64,000 bases of DNA from contig NZ_CP130630.1 of NCBI RefSeq assembly GCF_030551255.1, positions 5,623,501 to 5,687,500 on the forward strand, in the 5' to 3' direction. Made by a program: the position numbers and the translations under genes. Below are positions 43,582 through 52,065 of the stretch, piece after piece. Source of the stretch: Streptomyces sp. NL15-2K (GTDB lineage Bacteria > Actinomycetota > Actinomycetes > Streptomycetales > Streptomycetaceae). The stretch's first letter is position 1, and each line of letters opens with the position of its first letter. Below the pieces are notes generated by a model that was given only the letters and a program-made list of their open reading frames with translations, did no database searches and was not told where the DNA came from.

Positions 43582-45231
43582 TCAGCTGTCGCCGACTCGG
43601 GAGCCCAGGGTGAGTTCGACCGTGTGGGTCTTGCCGTCGCGCTGGTAGGTGATCGTGACCTTGTCGCCGGGCTTGTGGGTCCAGATCTCGCCGATCAGGG
43701 TGGGGCCGGAGTCGATCACCCTGTCGTCGAGCTTGGTGATGACGTCACCGGGCTTGAGGCCGGCCTTCGCGGCGGGGCCGCCGGCCTCGACCGGCTCGGA
43801 GCCGCTCGCACCCTGCTTGATGATCTGCGCACCGTCCGTGGAGTCGTCCAGGGAGACGGACGCGCCGATCTTGGCGTAGACCGGCTTACCGGTCTTGATC
43901 AGCTGCTGGGCGACGTACTCGGCCTGGTTGATCGGGATGGCGAAGCCCAGGCCGATCGAGCCGGACTGGCTGGTGCCGCCCAGACCGCCGTTGCTGGTGG
44001 ACTGGATCGCGGAGTTGATGCCGATGACGTTGCCCTGGGCGTCCAGGAGCGGGCCGCCGGAGTTGCCCGGGTTGATCGACGCGTCGGTCTGCAGGGCGCT
44101 CATGTACGACGCGCTGCTGCCGGTGGCGTCGCTGGAGGCCACCGGGCGGTTCTTGGCGCTGATGATGCCCGTCGTGACCGTGTTGGACAGGCCGAAGGGG
44201 GCGCCGATCGCGATCGTGGAGTCGCCGACCGCCACCTTCTCCGAGTCGCCGAGCGTCAGCGGCTTGAGGTCGTTCGGGGCGTTCTTGAGCTTGATGACCG
44301 CCACGTCGTAGCCCTGCGCGTTGCCGACGACCTCCGCGTCGTACTTCTTGCCGTTCGGGAAGGTCGCCGTGAGCTTGCCGCCGTCGACCGCGTCGGCCAC
44401 CACGTGGTTGTTGGTGACGATGTGGCCCTGGGTGTCGAAGACGAAGCCGGTGCCCGTGCCGCCCTCGCCGGCGCTGCTCTCGGCCTCTATGGTGACGGTG
44501 CTCGGCAGCGCCTTGGCGGCCACGCCCGCGACGGTGCCCGCGTCGCGCTTGACGGAGCCGCCGCTGTCGGAGGCGGAGACGGTGGTCGAGGAAGTGGTGT
44601 CGTCGTTCTTGGCGAGGGTGTAGCCGAGCCCGCCGCCCAGGCCGCCCGCGACCAGCGCGGCAACCAGGAGCCCGGCGACCAGGCCGCCGCGTCCGCGGCC
44701 GGGCTTGGGCGCGGGGGGCTGGTAGGAGGCGCCCCAGCCGTAGCCCCCGCCTGCGCCGCTGTCGCCGTACGGCTGGGTGGGCGGCGCTGGGGGCGGCCAG
44801 CTGCTTTCCGGAGCGGAGCCTTCGAGGGCGCCGCCCTGCGGGGGACCGAAGCCCTGAGGTGAGTTGTGGCCTTGAGGTGCGTTGTGGCTTTGGGGTGTGT
44901 TTTGGTCCTGAGGACCCTCGTGCCCCTGAGGACCGCCGTGTCCCTGAGGACCGCCATGTCCCTGAGGACCGCCATGTCCCTGAGGCGCCTCGTGCCCCTG
45001 AGTACCGCCGTCGGCCCCCGCCGAGGCGTAGGCGGGGGCCTGGCCCGCGGGCACGGGGGCCTGCTGCTGGGCGCCGGGGGCGCTCGGCGGTGTCGGCGGG
45101 ATCGGGGCCGTCGGGGCACCCTGGCCGGGAGCGGTGTGCTCCTGGGGCGCCGAAGCAGCGGGAGCATCCACCGGCACGGGGGGTGCGGACGGTGCCGGGG
45201 GTACCGCGGTGCCCTCGTTCTCGGTGCTCAC
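43582..45231 (-). CDS. HtrA/DegP-like serine protease with PDZ domain
   Basis: A 549-residue membrane-anchored protease. Residues 1-180 are a cytoplasmic low-complexity region rich in Pro/Gln/Gly/His, with GPQGHG repeats at about 82-122 coded by an 18-bp repeat. One helix at about 184-206 anchors it. The trypsin-like domain outside has His276 (VTNNHVV), Asp309 (GYDVAVIKL) and Ser391 (NPGNSGGPL); a PDZ domain fills about 445-545 (AGLKPGDVITKLDDRVI). All catalytic residues are present. GTG 45231 follows GAGGAG. Likely role is envelope protein quality control under stress. An AT-rich TATATAA element lies in the divergent gap with the phosphodiesterase gene. Confidence 0.93.
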   Translation of the reverse strand: MSTENEGTAVPPAPSAPPVPVDAPAASAPQEHTAPGQGAPTAPIPPTPPSAPGAQQQAPVPAGQAPAYASAGADGGTQGHEAPQGHGGPQGHGGPQGHGGPQGHEGPQDQNTPQSHNAPQGHNSPQGFGPPQGGALEGSAPESSWPPPAPPTQPYGDSGAGGGYGWGASYQPPAPKPGRGRGGLVAGLLVAALVAGGLGGGLGYTLAKNDDTTSSTTVSASDSGGSVKRDAGTVAGVAAKALPSTVTIEAESSAGEGGTGTGFVFDTQGHIVTNNHVVADAVDGGKLTATFPNGKKYDAEVVGNAQGYDVAVIKLKNAPNDLKPLTLGDSEKVAVGDSTIAIGAPFGLSNTVTTGIISAKNRPVASSDATGSSASYMSALQTDASINPGNSGGPLLDAQGNVIGINSAIQSTSNGGLGGTSQSGSIGLGFAIPINQAEYVAQQLIKTGKPVYAKIGASVSLDDSTDGAQIIKQGASGSEPVEAGGPAAKAGLKPGDVITKLDDRVIDSGPTLIGEIWTHKPGDKVTITYQRDGKTHTVELTLGSRVGDS

Positions 45232-45498
45232 AGCTTTTCTCCTCGATCCACGGCTGTTGTTGTCGGTCGCACTCGGTCACGCCCGTTCGCGGTCGTCGAC
45301 GGTCGTCGACGGTCCGGCGCGAGTCAGCTGTGCATGTCTGTTTGTATGCCGTCAGCTTTTCCCATGGGCCGTCAGAGCACCATAAGCGGTGCCTGTGGGT
45401 CCACGACCATTCTTTATATAGGTCATGTAGGACAAACATCACGCAATCCAGAGACCTCCGTTCGCACGCGTACCCGCGCGCGGTGGCACCATGACGCG

Positions 45499-46326
45499 GT
45501 GACCCACGCACGGCAGCACCGGATTCAAGTCGTCGCCCACCGCGGAGCCTCGGAGGAGGCCCCCGAGCACACCCTGGCCGCGTACAAGAAGGCGATCGAG
45601 GACGGCGCCGACGCCCTTGAGTGCGATGTTCGACTGACCGCGGACGGCCATCTCGTCTGCGTCCACGACCGACGCGTCAACCGGACCTCCAACGGCCGGG
45701 GCGCGGTCTCGGCCCTGGAGCTCGCCGACCTCGCCGCCCTGGACTTCGGCTCCCGCAAGACGCGGGACTTCTGGCGCACACGCGACGAGGAGCCCGACTG
45801 GGAGTACCGCCCCGAGGACCGCGAGGACACCTCCGTGCTCACCCTGGAGCGGCTGCTCGAACTCGTGGCCGACGCGGGGCGCCCGGTGGAGCTGGCCATC
45901 GAGACCAAGCACCCCACGCGCTGGGCGGGACAGGTCGAGGAGCGGCTGCTGGTGCTGCTGAAGCGGTTCGGGCTCGACGCCCCGGCCTCGGCCGCCGACT
46001 CCCCGGTGCGTGTGATGAGTTTCTCGGCGCGCTCGCTGCACCGGGTGCGGGCTGCCTCGCCGACACTGCCGACGGTCTATCTGATGCAGTTCGTCTCCCC
46101 CCGGCTGCGCGACGGGCGGATGCCCGCGGGTGTCCGGATCGCGGGCCCCTCGATCCGGATCGTCCGCAATCACCCGGCGTTCATCGAGCGATTGAAGCAG
46201 GCCGGCCACCAGGTGCACGTGTGGACCGTGAACGATCCGGAGGACATCGACCTCTGCGTCGACCTGGGCATCGACGCCATCATCACCAACCGCCCGCGCG
46301 CGGTGCTGGACCGACTCGACCGCTGA
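45499..46326 (+). CDS. Glycerophosphodiester phosphodiesterase
   Basis: A 275-residue GDPD enzyme that splits glycerophosphodiesters into glycerol-3-phosphate and an alcohol. The TIM-barrel active site shows H14-R15 (VVAHRGASEEAPEHT), E41 and D43 (LECDVRLTADG) and H56 (VCVHD), and later AIETKHP and VWTVND. No signal peptide, so it is cytoplasmic, UgpQ-like. GTG 45499 has no strong ribosome site; longer in-frame text upstream is only high-GC noise. It is divergent from the HtrA-like gene. Confidence 0.9.
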   Translation: MTHARQHRIQVVAHRGASEEAPEHTLAAYKKAIEDGADALECDVRLTADGHLVCVHDRRVNRTSNGRGAVSALELADLAALDFGSRKTRDFWRTRDEEPDWEYRPEDREDTSVLTLERLLELVADAGRPVELAIETKHPTRWAGQVEERLLVLLKRFGLDAPASAADSPVRVMSFSARSLHRVRAASPTLPTVYLMQFVSPRLRDGRMPAGVRIAGPSIRIVRNHPAFIERLKQAGHQVHVWTVNDPEDIDLCVDLGIDAIITNRPRAVLDRLDR

Positions 46327-46540
46327 GCGCGTCCACCCCCTTGACCCGGCGGCCGGACTGCCGCCATCCTCCGGTCTCGGCCCACCGTCGAAATCCAGCC
46401 ATACGGCTACAGGGAGTGCTCCGGCGCGTTCGGTCCGTATTCGATCGTTGCGAATGCGTCACCGTACGGGGATTGGCCGGTTTCCGGTACAGGCCAATGG
46501 GGCATCCACACCGTGGCGTGGGGCAAAGGAGGTCTCGGGG

Positions 46541-47092
46541 GTGGCGTTGGTGGTGGCACAGGAGGTGCCCACGTCGTCGAGCATGGCCGTACCCCATGGC
46601 CCTGCGGGCGTGGGGGATGCGAGACGCCGTATGCGCGATCAGTTGCGCAGCGGCGGAGTGTCGGAATCGGTCATCGACGACGCCGTATTGATTCTTTCCG
46701 AACTCTTGAGCAATGCGTGCAAGCACGGCCGGCCGCTGGGCGACGCCCTGGCCGGGGACGGCGATGTCCGGGCCGCATGGCGCGTGGACTCCCGCGGCAG
46801 ACTCACGGTCGAGGTGACGGACGGGGGCGGGCCCACCCGTCCGGCTCCGGCCACGCCCTCGGTCACCGCACACGGCGGCCGCGGGCTGAACATCATCACC
46901 GCGCTGGCCGACGACTGGGGCGTACGCGACGACGCCCGCGGCGAGGTCACGGTGTGGGTCGTCGTCCACTCCGACGTGCACGATCCCGACGCCGGTCACC
47001 GCCGCGACGACTTCGCTACGCGCATCTCGGCCCCGTCGGTCTCCGCGATACCCCACCTGGACTTCGCGGACGCCTTCGAGGACATGGACTGA
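46541..47092 (+). CDS. RsbW-like ATP-binding protein (anti-sigma regulatory kinase family)
   Basis: A 183-residue protein with a HATPase domain: N box ILSELLSNACKHGRPL (Asn58), G1 VEVTDGGGPTRP and the GGRGLNIITALADDWG lid. This is the small stand-alone serine-kinase/anti-sigma group, numerous in Streptomyces and rarely next to a target sigma factor. AAAGGAGG (46525-46532) selects GTG 46541. The acidic C-terminal tail (about 150-183) lies beyond the fold. Targets are unknown; the window has a SigB/SigF-type sigma factor at its left end. Confidence 0.85.
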   Translation: MALVVAQEVPTSSSMAVPHGPAGVGDARRRMRDQLRSGGVSESVIDDAVLILSELLSNACKHGRPLGDALAGDGDVRAAWRVDSRGRLTVEVTDGGGPTRPAPATPSVTAHGGRGLNIITALADDWGVRDDARGEVTVWVVVHSDVHDPDAGHRRDDFATRISAPSVSAIPHLDFADAFEDMD

Positions 47093-47185
47093 AACGGTCC
47101 GGAGTGAAATGGTCCGGACTTAAACGGTCCGGACTGAAACGGCCAGCCTGAAGCGTTCCGGACCGAAACGGCCTTCGGACTGACA
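47088..47185. repeat. Degenerate tandem repeat of about 15 bp
   Basis: About six variants of CTGAAACGGTCCGGA run head to tail from the stop codon of the ATPase gene onward. Each unit contains the near-palindrome CGGTCCGGA. A short TGGTCCAGAG duplication follows at 47226-47245. Confidence 0.7.
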
Positions 47186-47280
47186 CGCCGGTCGCCACGA
47201 CGGCCCGTGTCCCCGATCCGGTACATGGTCCAGAGTGGTCCAGAGCTCGTCACGACCGCCCGTTTCCTCGGTCCTCCGCG

Positions 47281-47319
47281 TTGTCCACAGGCCGCCACGC
47301 GGACCCGCCGTTGTCCACA
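47281..47319 (+). promoter_or_regulatory. Pair of perfect DnaA boxes
   Basis: TTGTCCACA occurs at 47281-47289 and 47311-47319 in the same direction, exactly 30 bases apart and each followed by GGCC. It is the preferred Streptomyces DnaA box. They lie 75-115 bases before the SEC-C gene and could be DnaA-controlled promoter sites or a titration site. Confidence 0.65.
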
Positions 47320-47394
47320 GGCCCCGGTCGCTCCCGGCGCGAACGGCTAGGCTCGCGCCCGTACGAGACGAGCCGTAACCGGGAGACACCCACG

Positions 47395-48360
47395 ATGGCC
47401 AAGAAGCGACCCCAGACCAAGGCCAAGCGCCCGCAGCTCAGCGACAGCGAGATCCCGGTCGTCGGCGCCCGCGAGCCCTGCCCCTGCGGCAGCGGCCGCC
47501 GTTACAAGGCCTGCCACGGCCGGGCCGCCGCGCACGCCGCCACCGAGCTGGTGCACCGTCCCTTCGAAGGACTCCCGGGCGAGTGCGACTGGGTGGCGCT
47601 GCGCGAGCTGGTGCCGGCCGCCACGGTCGAACTGCCCCTGAAGGACGGCCTCCCCGAGGGCGTGCCGTCGGTCACGCTGGCCACCGTCCTGCCGATGGCC
47701 TGGCCGGCCCTGCGCCGCGACGACGGCTCGGTCCTGCTCGGCCTGCAGAACGACACGGCGTCGGGCGACATCAGCCGCGACCTCGCCGACACCCTCCAGC
47801 GCGCCCTGGAAGCGAAGCCCGGCACGCCGGTGCAGAGCCGCCGCGCCCCGGCCGACGGTCCGCGACTGCAGGAACTGGTCGATTCCGAAGGCGCGTTCGA
47901 GCCAGTTGTGCACCCGGGCTTCGAGTTCTGGGTCCCGGACCCGGAGAACGCCACGCCGGAGGTCACCGCCTCCCTGGAGCGGGCCAACGCCGCGGCCATC
48001 CCGACCGTGCGGCTGACCGGCGTGGACGCCGCGTACTGGTGCGAGACGCCGGAGAAGAACCACCTTCGCTGGGTCATGCCGCACCCGGAGGAGCAGCTTT
48101 TGGACGCCCTCGCGCGGCTGCACGCGGAGGGCCGCTCCAGTCTCGGCGAGGGCACCCGTCTCGTGGGCTCCTTCCGCGCTCACGGGCTCACCGTGCCGGT
48201 CTGGGACCTGCCGAGCGAGGTCGGCGCGCAGGACGTGGAAAAGCCGGCCGCCGAGTTCGCCGAGCGCCTCGCCGGGGCGCTGGCCACGGACGCGCCGCTC
48301 ACCGCGGACGAGCGCCGTGCGCGCGGCGGCCTGACCAACCGGCAGGTCACGCTCAGTTGA
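47395..48360 (+). CDS. SEC-C motif protein, DUF5926 family
   Basis: A 321-residue cytoplasmic protein. The N terminus is basic and then has a SEC-C zinc motif, REPCPCGSGRRYKACHG (about 28-44: C-x-C-x8-C-H), like the zinc tail of SecA. The remaining 260 residues are the DUF5926 region found in actinomycetes. ATG 47395 has GGGAG nine bases before. Two DnaA boxes lie upstream and a perfect terminator downstream. Function unknown. Confidence 0.82.
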   Translation: MAKKRPQTKAKRPQLSDSEIPVVGAREPCPCGSGRRYKACHGRAAAHAATELVHRPFEGLPGECDWVALRELVPAATVELPLKDGLPEGVPSVTLATVLPMAWPALRRDDGSVLLGLQNDTASGDISRDLADTLQRALEAKPGTPVQSRRAPADGPRLQELVDSEGAFEPVVHPGFEFWVPDPENATPEVTASLERANAAAIPTVRLTGVDAAYWCETPEKNHLRWVMPHPEEQLLDALARLHAEGRSSLGEGTRLVGSFRAHGLTVPVWDLPSEVGAQDVEKPAAEFAERLAGALATDAPLTADERRARGGLTNRQVTLS

Positions 48361-48368
48361 CGAAGTCC

Positions 48369-48396
48369 GTGCTGCTGACCGGTCGGTCAGCAGCAC
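48369..48396 (+). terminator. Terminator after the SEC-C gene
   Basis: Perfect 12-base arms GTGCTGCTGACC and GGTCAGCAGCAC around GGTC, eight bases after the stop. Confidence 0.9.
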
Positions 48397-48490
48397 GGCG
48401 CCTGGCGGAATGACCGGCTCCACCCCGCAACTCCCATGCGAGACAAGCCAGATCCGTGTCCGAATAGCCAAGGCAAGAGCGCGCCCGAAT

Positions 48491-48577
48491 TTGCGAACGG
48501 CCGATCTCTTGTTACCGTTCCATTAGCCCGGTTGCTGGTGCATCCCCCGTCGCCAGCAACCGGGTCATTTTCTTCTT
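48491..48577 (+). ncRNA. Candidate small RNA with own promoter and terminator
   Basis: A TTGCGA -35 (48491-48496), 16-base spacer and TACCGT-type -10 are followed within ten bases by a perfect stem (CCCGGTTGCTGG 48527-48538, CCAGCAACCGGG 48553-48564) and a T-rich tail TCATTTTCTTCTT. No gene follows on this strand, so a short RNA of about 50 bases or a stand-alone terminator is possible. Confidence 0.35.
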
Positions 48578-48586
48578 CGGGCGCCT

Positions 48587-49210
48587 TTACGCAACGGTGT
48601 CACCCGTCAACTCCTCGGAGTTGCTCCCCGACCGCAGCAGCAGTGGCCCGTCCCCGGCCCGCGCGAACTCCGCGACCGCCGTGTACCCGTCGAGATTCCC
48701 GCGGGTGCGTTCCCGAGGTGTCTCACAGGTCCCCGGTTCGTCCTCGGCGCCCAGCGCGCAGTGCATCTGGACGGTGCGGCCGCCGGGCCCCATGAGGCTC
48801 AGTACGGAATCCAGGGCGTCGCCGGTGGCATTGCGGTGGTAGGTGCGCGCCCAGGTGTCCTCACCCTGCGTCAGCACACAGGTCTGCGCCTCGATGCCGT
48901 CGGGGGAGGTGAGTTCGGGGCCGCAGCGGGCCGCGGTGGCCAGGCCCAGGCCTAGGAGCAGCGGGGAGCGGGTGGGTACGGCGGAGGGCGCCTTGGGGTC
49001 TCCCTGCGGCGAGGGACGTACGGACGGACGTACGGAATCACCCGCCGCGTCGCGCGCGGCGGGACGTACGGCGCTGTGATCCTCGTCGCCCACCTGTCCT
49101 GCGGACGCCACGGCCAGCGGCAGCACGACCGCGCACACCGCGACGCCCGCAAGGGCGATCAGACGAACTCTTCGGGGGTCTGGGGGACGCCCCCCAGAAT
49201 GACGCAGCAT
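48587..49210 (-). CDS. Exported or membrane-anchored protein of unknown function
   Basis: A 207-residue protein with one N-terminal hydrophobic segment (about 17-37, LIALAGVAVCAVVLPLAVASAG) that may be a signal peptide or anchor, an Arg/Pro/Ser-rich linker and a C-terminal domain with four Cys (RCGPEL, TCVLTQ, HCALG, TCETP) that could form two disulfides. ATG 49210 has a weak ribosome site. It lies 56 bases downstream of the degenerate primase-polymerase gene in the same direction. Not recognised. Confidence 0.65.
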   Translation of the reverse strand: MLRHSGGRPPDPRRVRLIALAGVAVCAVVLPLAVASAGQVGDEDHSAVRPAARDAAGDSVRPSVRPSPQGDPKAPSAVPTRSPLLLGLGLATAARCGPELTSPDGIEAQTCVLTQGEDTWARTYHRNATGDALDSVLSLMGPGGRTVQMHCALGAEDEPGTCETPRERTRGNLDGYTAVAEFARAGDGPLLLRSGSNSEELTGDTVA

Positions 49211-49265
49211 GACCGGAAGATAACGAGCGGGAACGGGCGTCCGGTTCCGCCCGCGCCCGACACCC

Positions 49266-49931
49266 CTACAACTCGGGCGCGCTCACACCCGTACGAGTGA
49301 GGGCCTCGACCACGGCGTCCACCACGGCCTCCACGTCCGGCACCCACGGAGCGGCCGAGCCGGGCAGTGGTGCGCGCTCCCAGCGGATCTCGCCCTGGGG
49401 GGTGTCGGACGGGGGCAGGGCCAGATAGCCGCCCTCGCCGTGGAAGCGGAGGGAGCCGGGGACGAAGTCCTGGGCGTACAGCAGTTCGCCCAGCTGTTCC
49501 ATGGAGTACGGCTTCACGAGCAGCGCCCATCGGGTGGGCGAGGCGACGACCGGGCCGAGGCGCATGCCCTTGCGGTCGAGCACGTCGAGGGCCTGGGCGG
49601 CCGGCAGGGCGGGCAGGCTGACCGCGCAGGGAGCCTTGCCCCCGGTGGCCAGGATGATCGGGGCGGCGGGCCGGTTGGCCCACCACCAGCGCACCATGCG
49701 CTCGTCGGTGGTGGCCGCGAGGAGGCCGGGGTCGAAGGGGTGGGCACCGGGCACCGTGCACTCGGGGTCCGGGCACCCGCAGCGGTCCCGCCCCTGCGGG
49801 TCCGCCGCCACACCCGGGAGTACGGGCCACTGCCATTCCGTCGCGAAGGTCAGGGCCGCGCTGATCAGCTCAGGCCTCCCGTCGCTGCGCTTGGACAGGA
49901 GCCTGCGTCGCCTTCCGAGGATCTCGCGCAT
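49266..49931 (-). CDS. Degenerate primase-polymerase-like protein
   Basis: A 221-residue protein with the Prim-Pol domain outline (ISAALTFATEWQWPVLPGV start, cysteine pair CGCPDPEC, APIILATGG, GYLALPPS end). The position of the D-x-D pair reads CAVSLP, and the nucleotide His motif reads SPTRWALLV, so the catalytic acids and His are missing. It is probably an inactive family member that binds nucleotide or nucleic acid, or does neither. ATG 49931 follows GGAAAGGA. Compare the intact copy at 38486-39352. Confidence 0.75.
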   Translation of the reverse strand: MREILGRRRRLLSKRSDGRPELISAALTFATEWQWPVLPGVAADPQGRDRCGCPDPECTVPGAHPFDPGLLAATTDERMVRWWWANRPAAPIILATGGKAPCAVSLPALPAAQALDVLDRKGMRLGPVVASPTRWALLVKPYSMEQLGELLYAQDFVPGSLRFHGEGGYLALPPSDTPQGEIRWERAPLPGSAAPWVPDVEAVVDAVVEALTRTGVSAPEL

Positions 49932-50445
49932 GAGCGCTCGTTCCTTTCCGTTGCACCGCTGGCAACACCGTGGACCACATCACACCATGTGTCGATCACT
50001 TCACTGTGCGTACCTGTTGGCGCATCACACCCCTGTCGGAGACAAGGGGAACCCCTATGGGCCGAACGTTGGCTGCGTCCGCGGCAGCCTCACCCATACT
50101 GCGTCTGTCAAAAGCATGAGCGTGGCGTGGGGGTGGCGAAGTCTGGCGTTTGCCGTCGCGCGTATTTCTCTTCGCCTCCGCCACGGGAGGATGGGGCTCG
50201 GTCGTCGGTGGCTAAGACGCCCGGGTCCGTCGCCAGGTTCCGGGTGACTCTCGAACCACCCCTGGCCTTCTCCGAGTACGTACCCATCACGACCGCTGTG
50301 ACGCTCTGTGGAGCAAGCCCAGTCGACCGCAATAGGCCGTTCCCTGGGTCAGTTTTAAGCCAAGTTTGCCATATGACACTTCGTTCACTAATGCCCCAGG
50401 GACACCAGGAATCCCAGCAGGACAATACTGGACATCTCCTCACGG
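49932..50445. other. Intergenic region upstream of the phosphatase-like gene
   Basis: These 514 bases have no convincing gene. A CAATACT -10-like element at about 50423-50429 lies a few bases before the probable start at 50446, and GTTGC...GCAAC forms a short palindrome near 49950. A TTTTAAGCCAAGTTTGCCATATGAC stretch near 50352 is AT-rich and may hold another promoter. Confidence 0.4.
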
Positions 50446-51948
50446 GTGCGTGTACATGTGGAGACACTGCTAGCGGCGCAGAATGACATGGGGGTTTGCG
50501 ATGCTTTTGAGCAGTACGCACCGGTCGGAAGGCCGGATGCCATGAACGCCCCTCACCCTCCGAAAGTGGCTGGAATCGATTCAACGGTTCCCTCGCCCGC
50601 ACACACTGTCGCGCCCGCGCCTGCCGCCTCGGGCTCCTCTGCCGTTCTCTCACCGAACGCACCGGGCGCACTGCTTCAGGACCGTCTCGCCGGTTGGGTC
50701 TCGGACCTCACGACCCTCCACGAACTCACCGAACGCCTGGCCCGCACGGACGCACTCTCCGACGCCCTCCAGGAAGTGCTGAGCGCCGGAGCCGCCCTGG
50801 TGGGCGCCCGCCGCGGGCTCGCCGTACTGGAGCCGGGTGACGGACTCGGCCCCGACACGACCATCGGCCTGGGCCTGGCCCGCGCCGACCTCGGGCACAT
50901 CGAGACGGTGCCGCGCAGTTCCATGTCGTACGGCCGCATCCTGGACGGTCTGCCGGGCGGCGACCGTGCGATCGCCGAGCCCGACCTCTTCGCCGAGGAC
51001 GGTCTCGACCCGCGCCACCGCGAGGTGGCCGCCCGCCTCGGCTACGCCGCCTGCTACGCGCTCCCCCTGTCCGCCGAGGCCGCCACCGAGGCCGACGGCC
51101 GTCTCGGCGCGGCCGTATGGCTCTACGACGAGCCCGCCGAGCCGGCCGAGCGCCGACGCCACCTCGTCGGCCTGTACGCCCGGTACGCCGGGGAACATCT
51201 GGCCCGGCTCGTCGAGGTGGAGCGCACGCGCGCGTGCATGGCGACGATCGCCGAGGAACTGCTGCCGTCCCGGCTCCCCCGCGTGGCCGGAGTGCGGCTC
51301 GCCGCCCGGCACCGCACAGGTCCGCACGGCGGCGGCGACTGGTACGACGCGCTCCCTCTGCCGGACGCGGCGCTCGGCCTGGCGGTGGGGTCGGTGACGG
51401 GCTCCGGGCCCAGCGCGATCGCCGCGATGGGACGGCTGCGGGCGTCCCTGCGGGCGTACGCCGTGATGGAGGGCGAGGACCCGGTCGCCGTTCTGTCCGA
51501 CCTGGAGCTCCTGCTCAGGCTCACCGAGCCCGCCCGCTCGGCCACCGCCCTGTTCGCCTACTGCGAACCCGCACTGCGCAAGATCACGCTCGCCGGGGCC
51601 GGGCACACTCCGCCCCTGCTGATCGGCGAGCGGCGCACGGAGTTCGTGGAGACCTCCGTGTCGGCGCCCCTGGGGATGCTCGCCTGCTGGGAGGCACCGA
51701 GCGTGGAGCTCCAGGCGGAGCCGGGAGAGACGGTTCTGCTCTACACCGACGGTCTGCTGCACCGCACCGGCGACCCCACTGACCGCGCCTTCGCCCGGCT
51801 GCACGCGGCGGCGGCCGGCGTACCGAAGGCGCTGCGGCGCGATCCGGAGGCCGTCGTCGACCACGTCCTGCGGACCGTGCTGCCGAACGGGCTGGACCAG
51901 GCGGACAGCGAGGAGGACGTCGTCCTGTTGGCGGCGTACTTCGAGTGA
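50446..51948 (+). CDS. GAF-SpoIIE/PP2C-like phosphatase with a substituted metal site
   Basis: A 500-residue protein: a disordered N-terminal part (1-75), a GAF domain (about 85-265) and a SpoIIE-type PP2C domain (about 270-500). The first motif is intact (GGGDWYDALPLPD), as are YTDGLLHRTG and EEDVVLLAAYFE, but the second motif, normally GDVxGHG, reads GSVTGSG, so a metal-binding Asp is Ser. Activity may be weak or lost. Such phosphatases act on anti-anti-sigma proteins in partner switching. Start is uncertain: GTG 50446 or ATG 50488, neither with a strong ribosome site. Confidence 0.82.
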   Translation: MRVHVETLLAAQNDMGVCDAFEQYAPVGRPDAMNAPHPPKVAGIDSTVPSPAHTVAPAPAASGSSAVLSPNAPGALLQDRLAGWVSDLTTLHELTERLARTDALSDALQEVLSAGAALVGARRGLAVLEPGDGLGPDTTIGLGLARADLGHIETVPRSSMSYGRILDGLPGGDRAIAEPDLFAEDGLDPRHREVAARLGYAACYALPLSAEAATEADGRLGAAVWLYDEPAEPAERRRHLVGLYARYAGEHLARLVEVERTRACMATIAEELLPSRLPRVAGVRLAARHRTGPHGGGDWYDALPLPDAALGLAVGSVTGSGPSAIAAMGRLRASLRAYAVMEGEDPVAVLSDLELLLRLTEPARSATALFAYCEPALRKITLAGAGHTPPLLIGERRTEFVETSVSAPLGMLACWEAPSVELQAEPGETVLLYTDGLLHRTGDPTDRAFARLHAAAAGVPKALRRDPEAVVDHVLRTVLPNGLDQADSEEDVVLLAAYFE

Positions 51949-52065
51949 GTGCCTGGAGTGAGCGCCCCGTAACAGGTTCCCCGGCGACAGGTCCTCCTTC
52001 CCCGGGCCCCTTTACGTACGACCGTACGATGGAGGAGGTCCAGTGCCGTATCGAGGAGGACGATC

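Noticed and set aside
44866..45498. Upstream extension of the phosphodiesterase frame
   Set aside because: Runs antisense through the HtrA-like gene; GDPD homology begins only after GTG 45499.
48491..48577. c-di-AMP or other riboswitch
   Set aside because: No gene follows on the plus strand and the structure is a single stem without a recognisable aptamer.
50108..50671. A 187-codon minus-strand frame upstream of the phosphatase-like gene
   Set aside because: Arg/Pro/Ser-rich text, overlaps the coding start of a supported gene, no ribosome site or domain.
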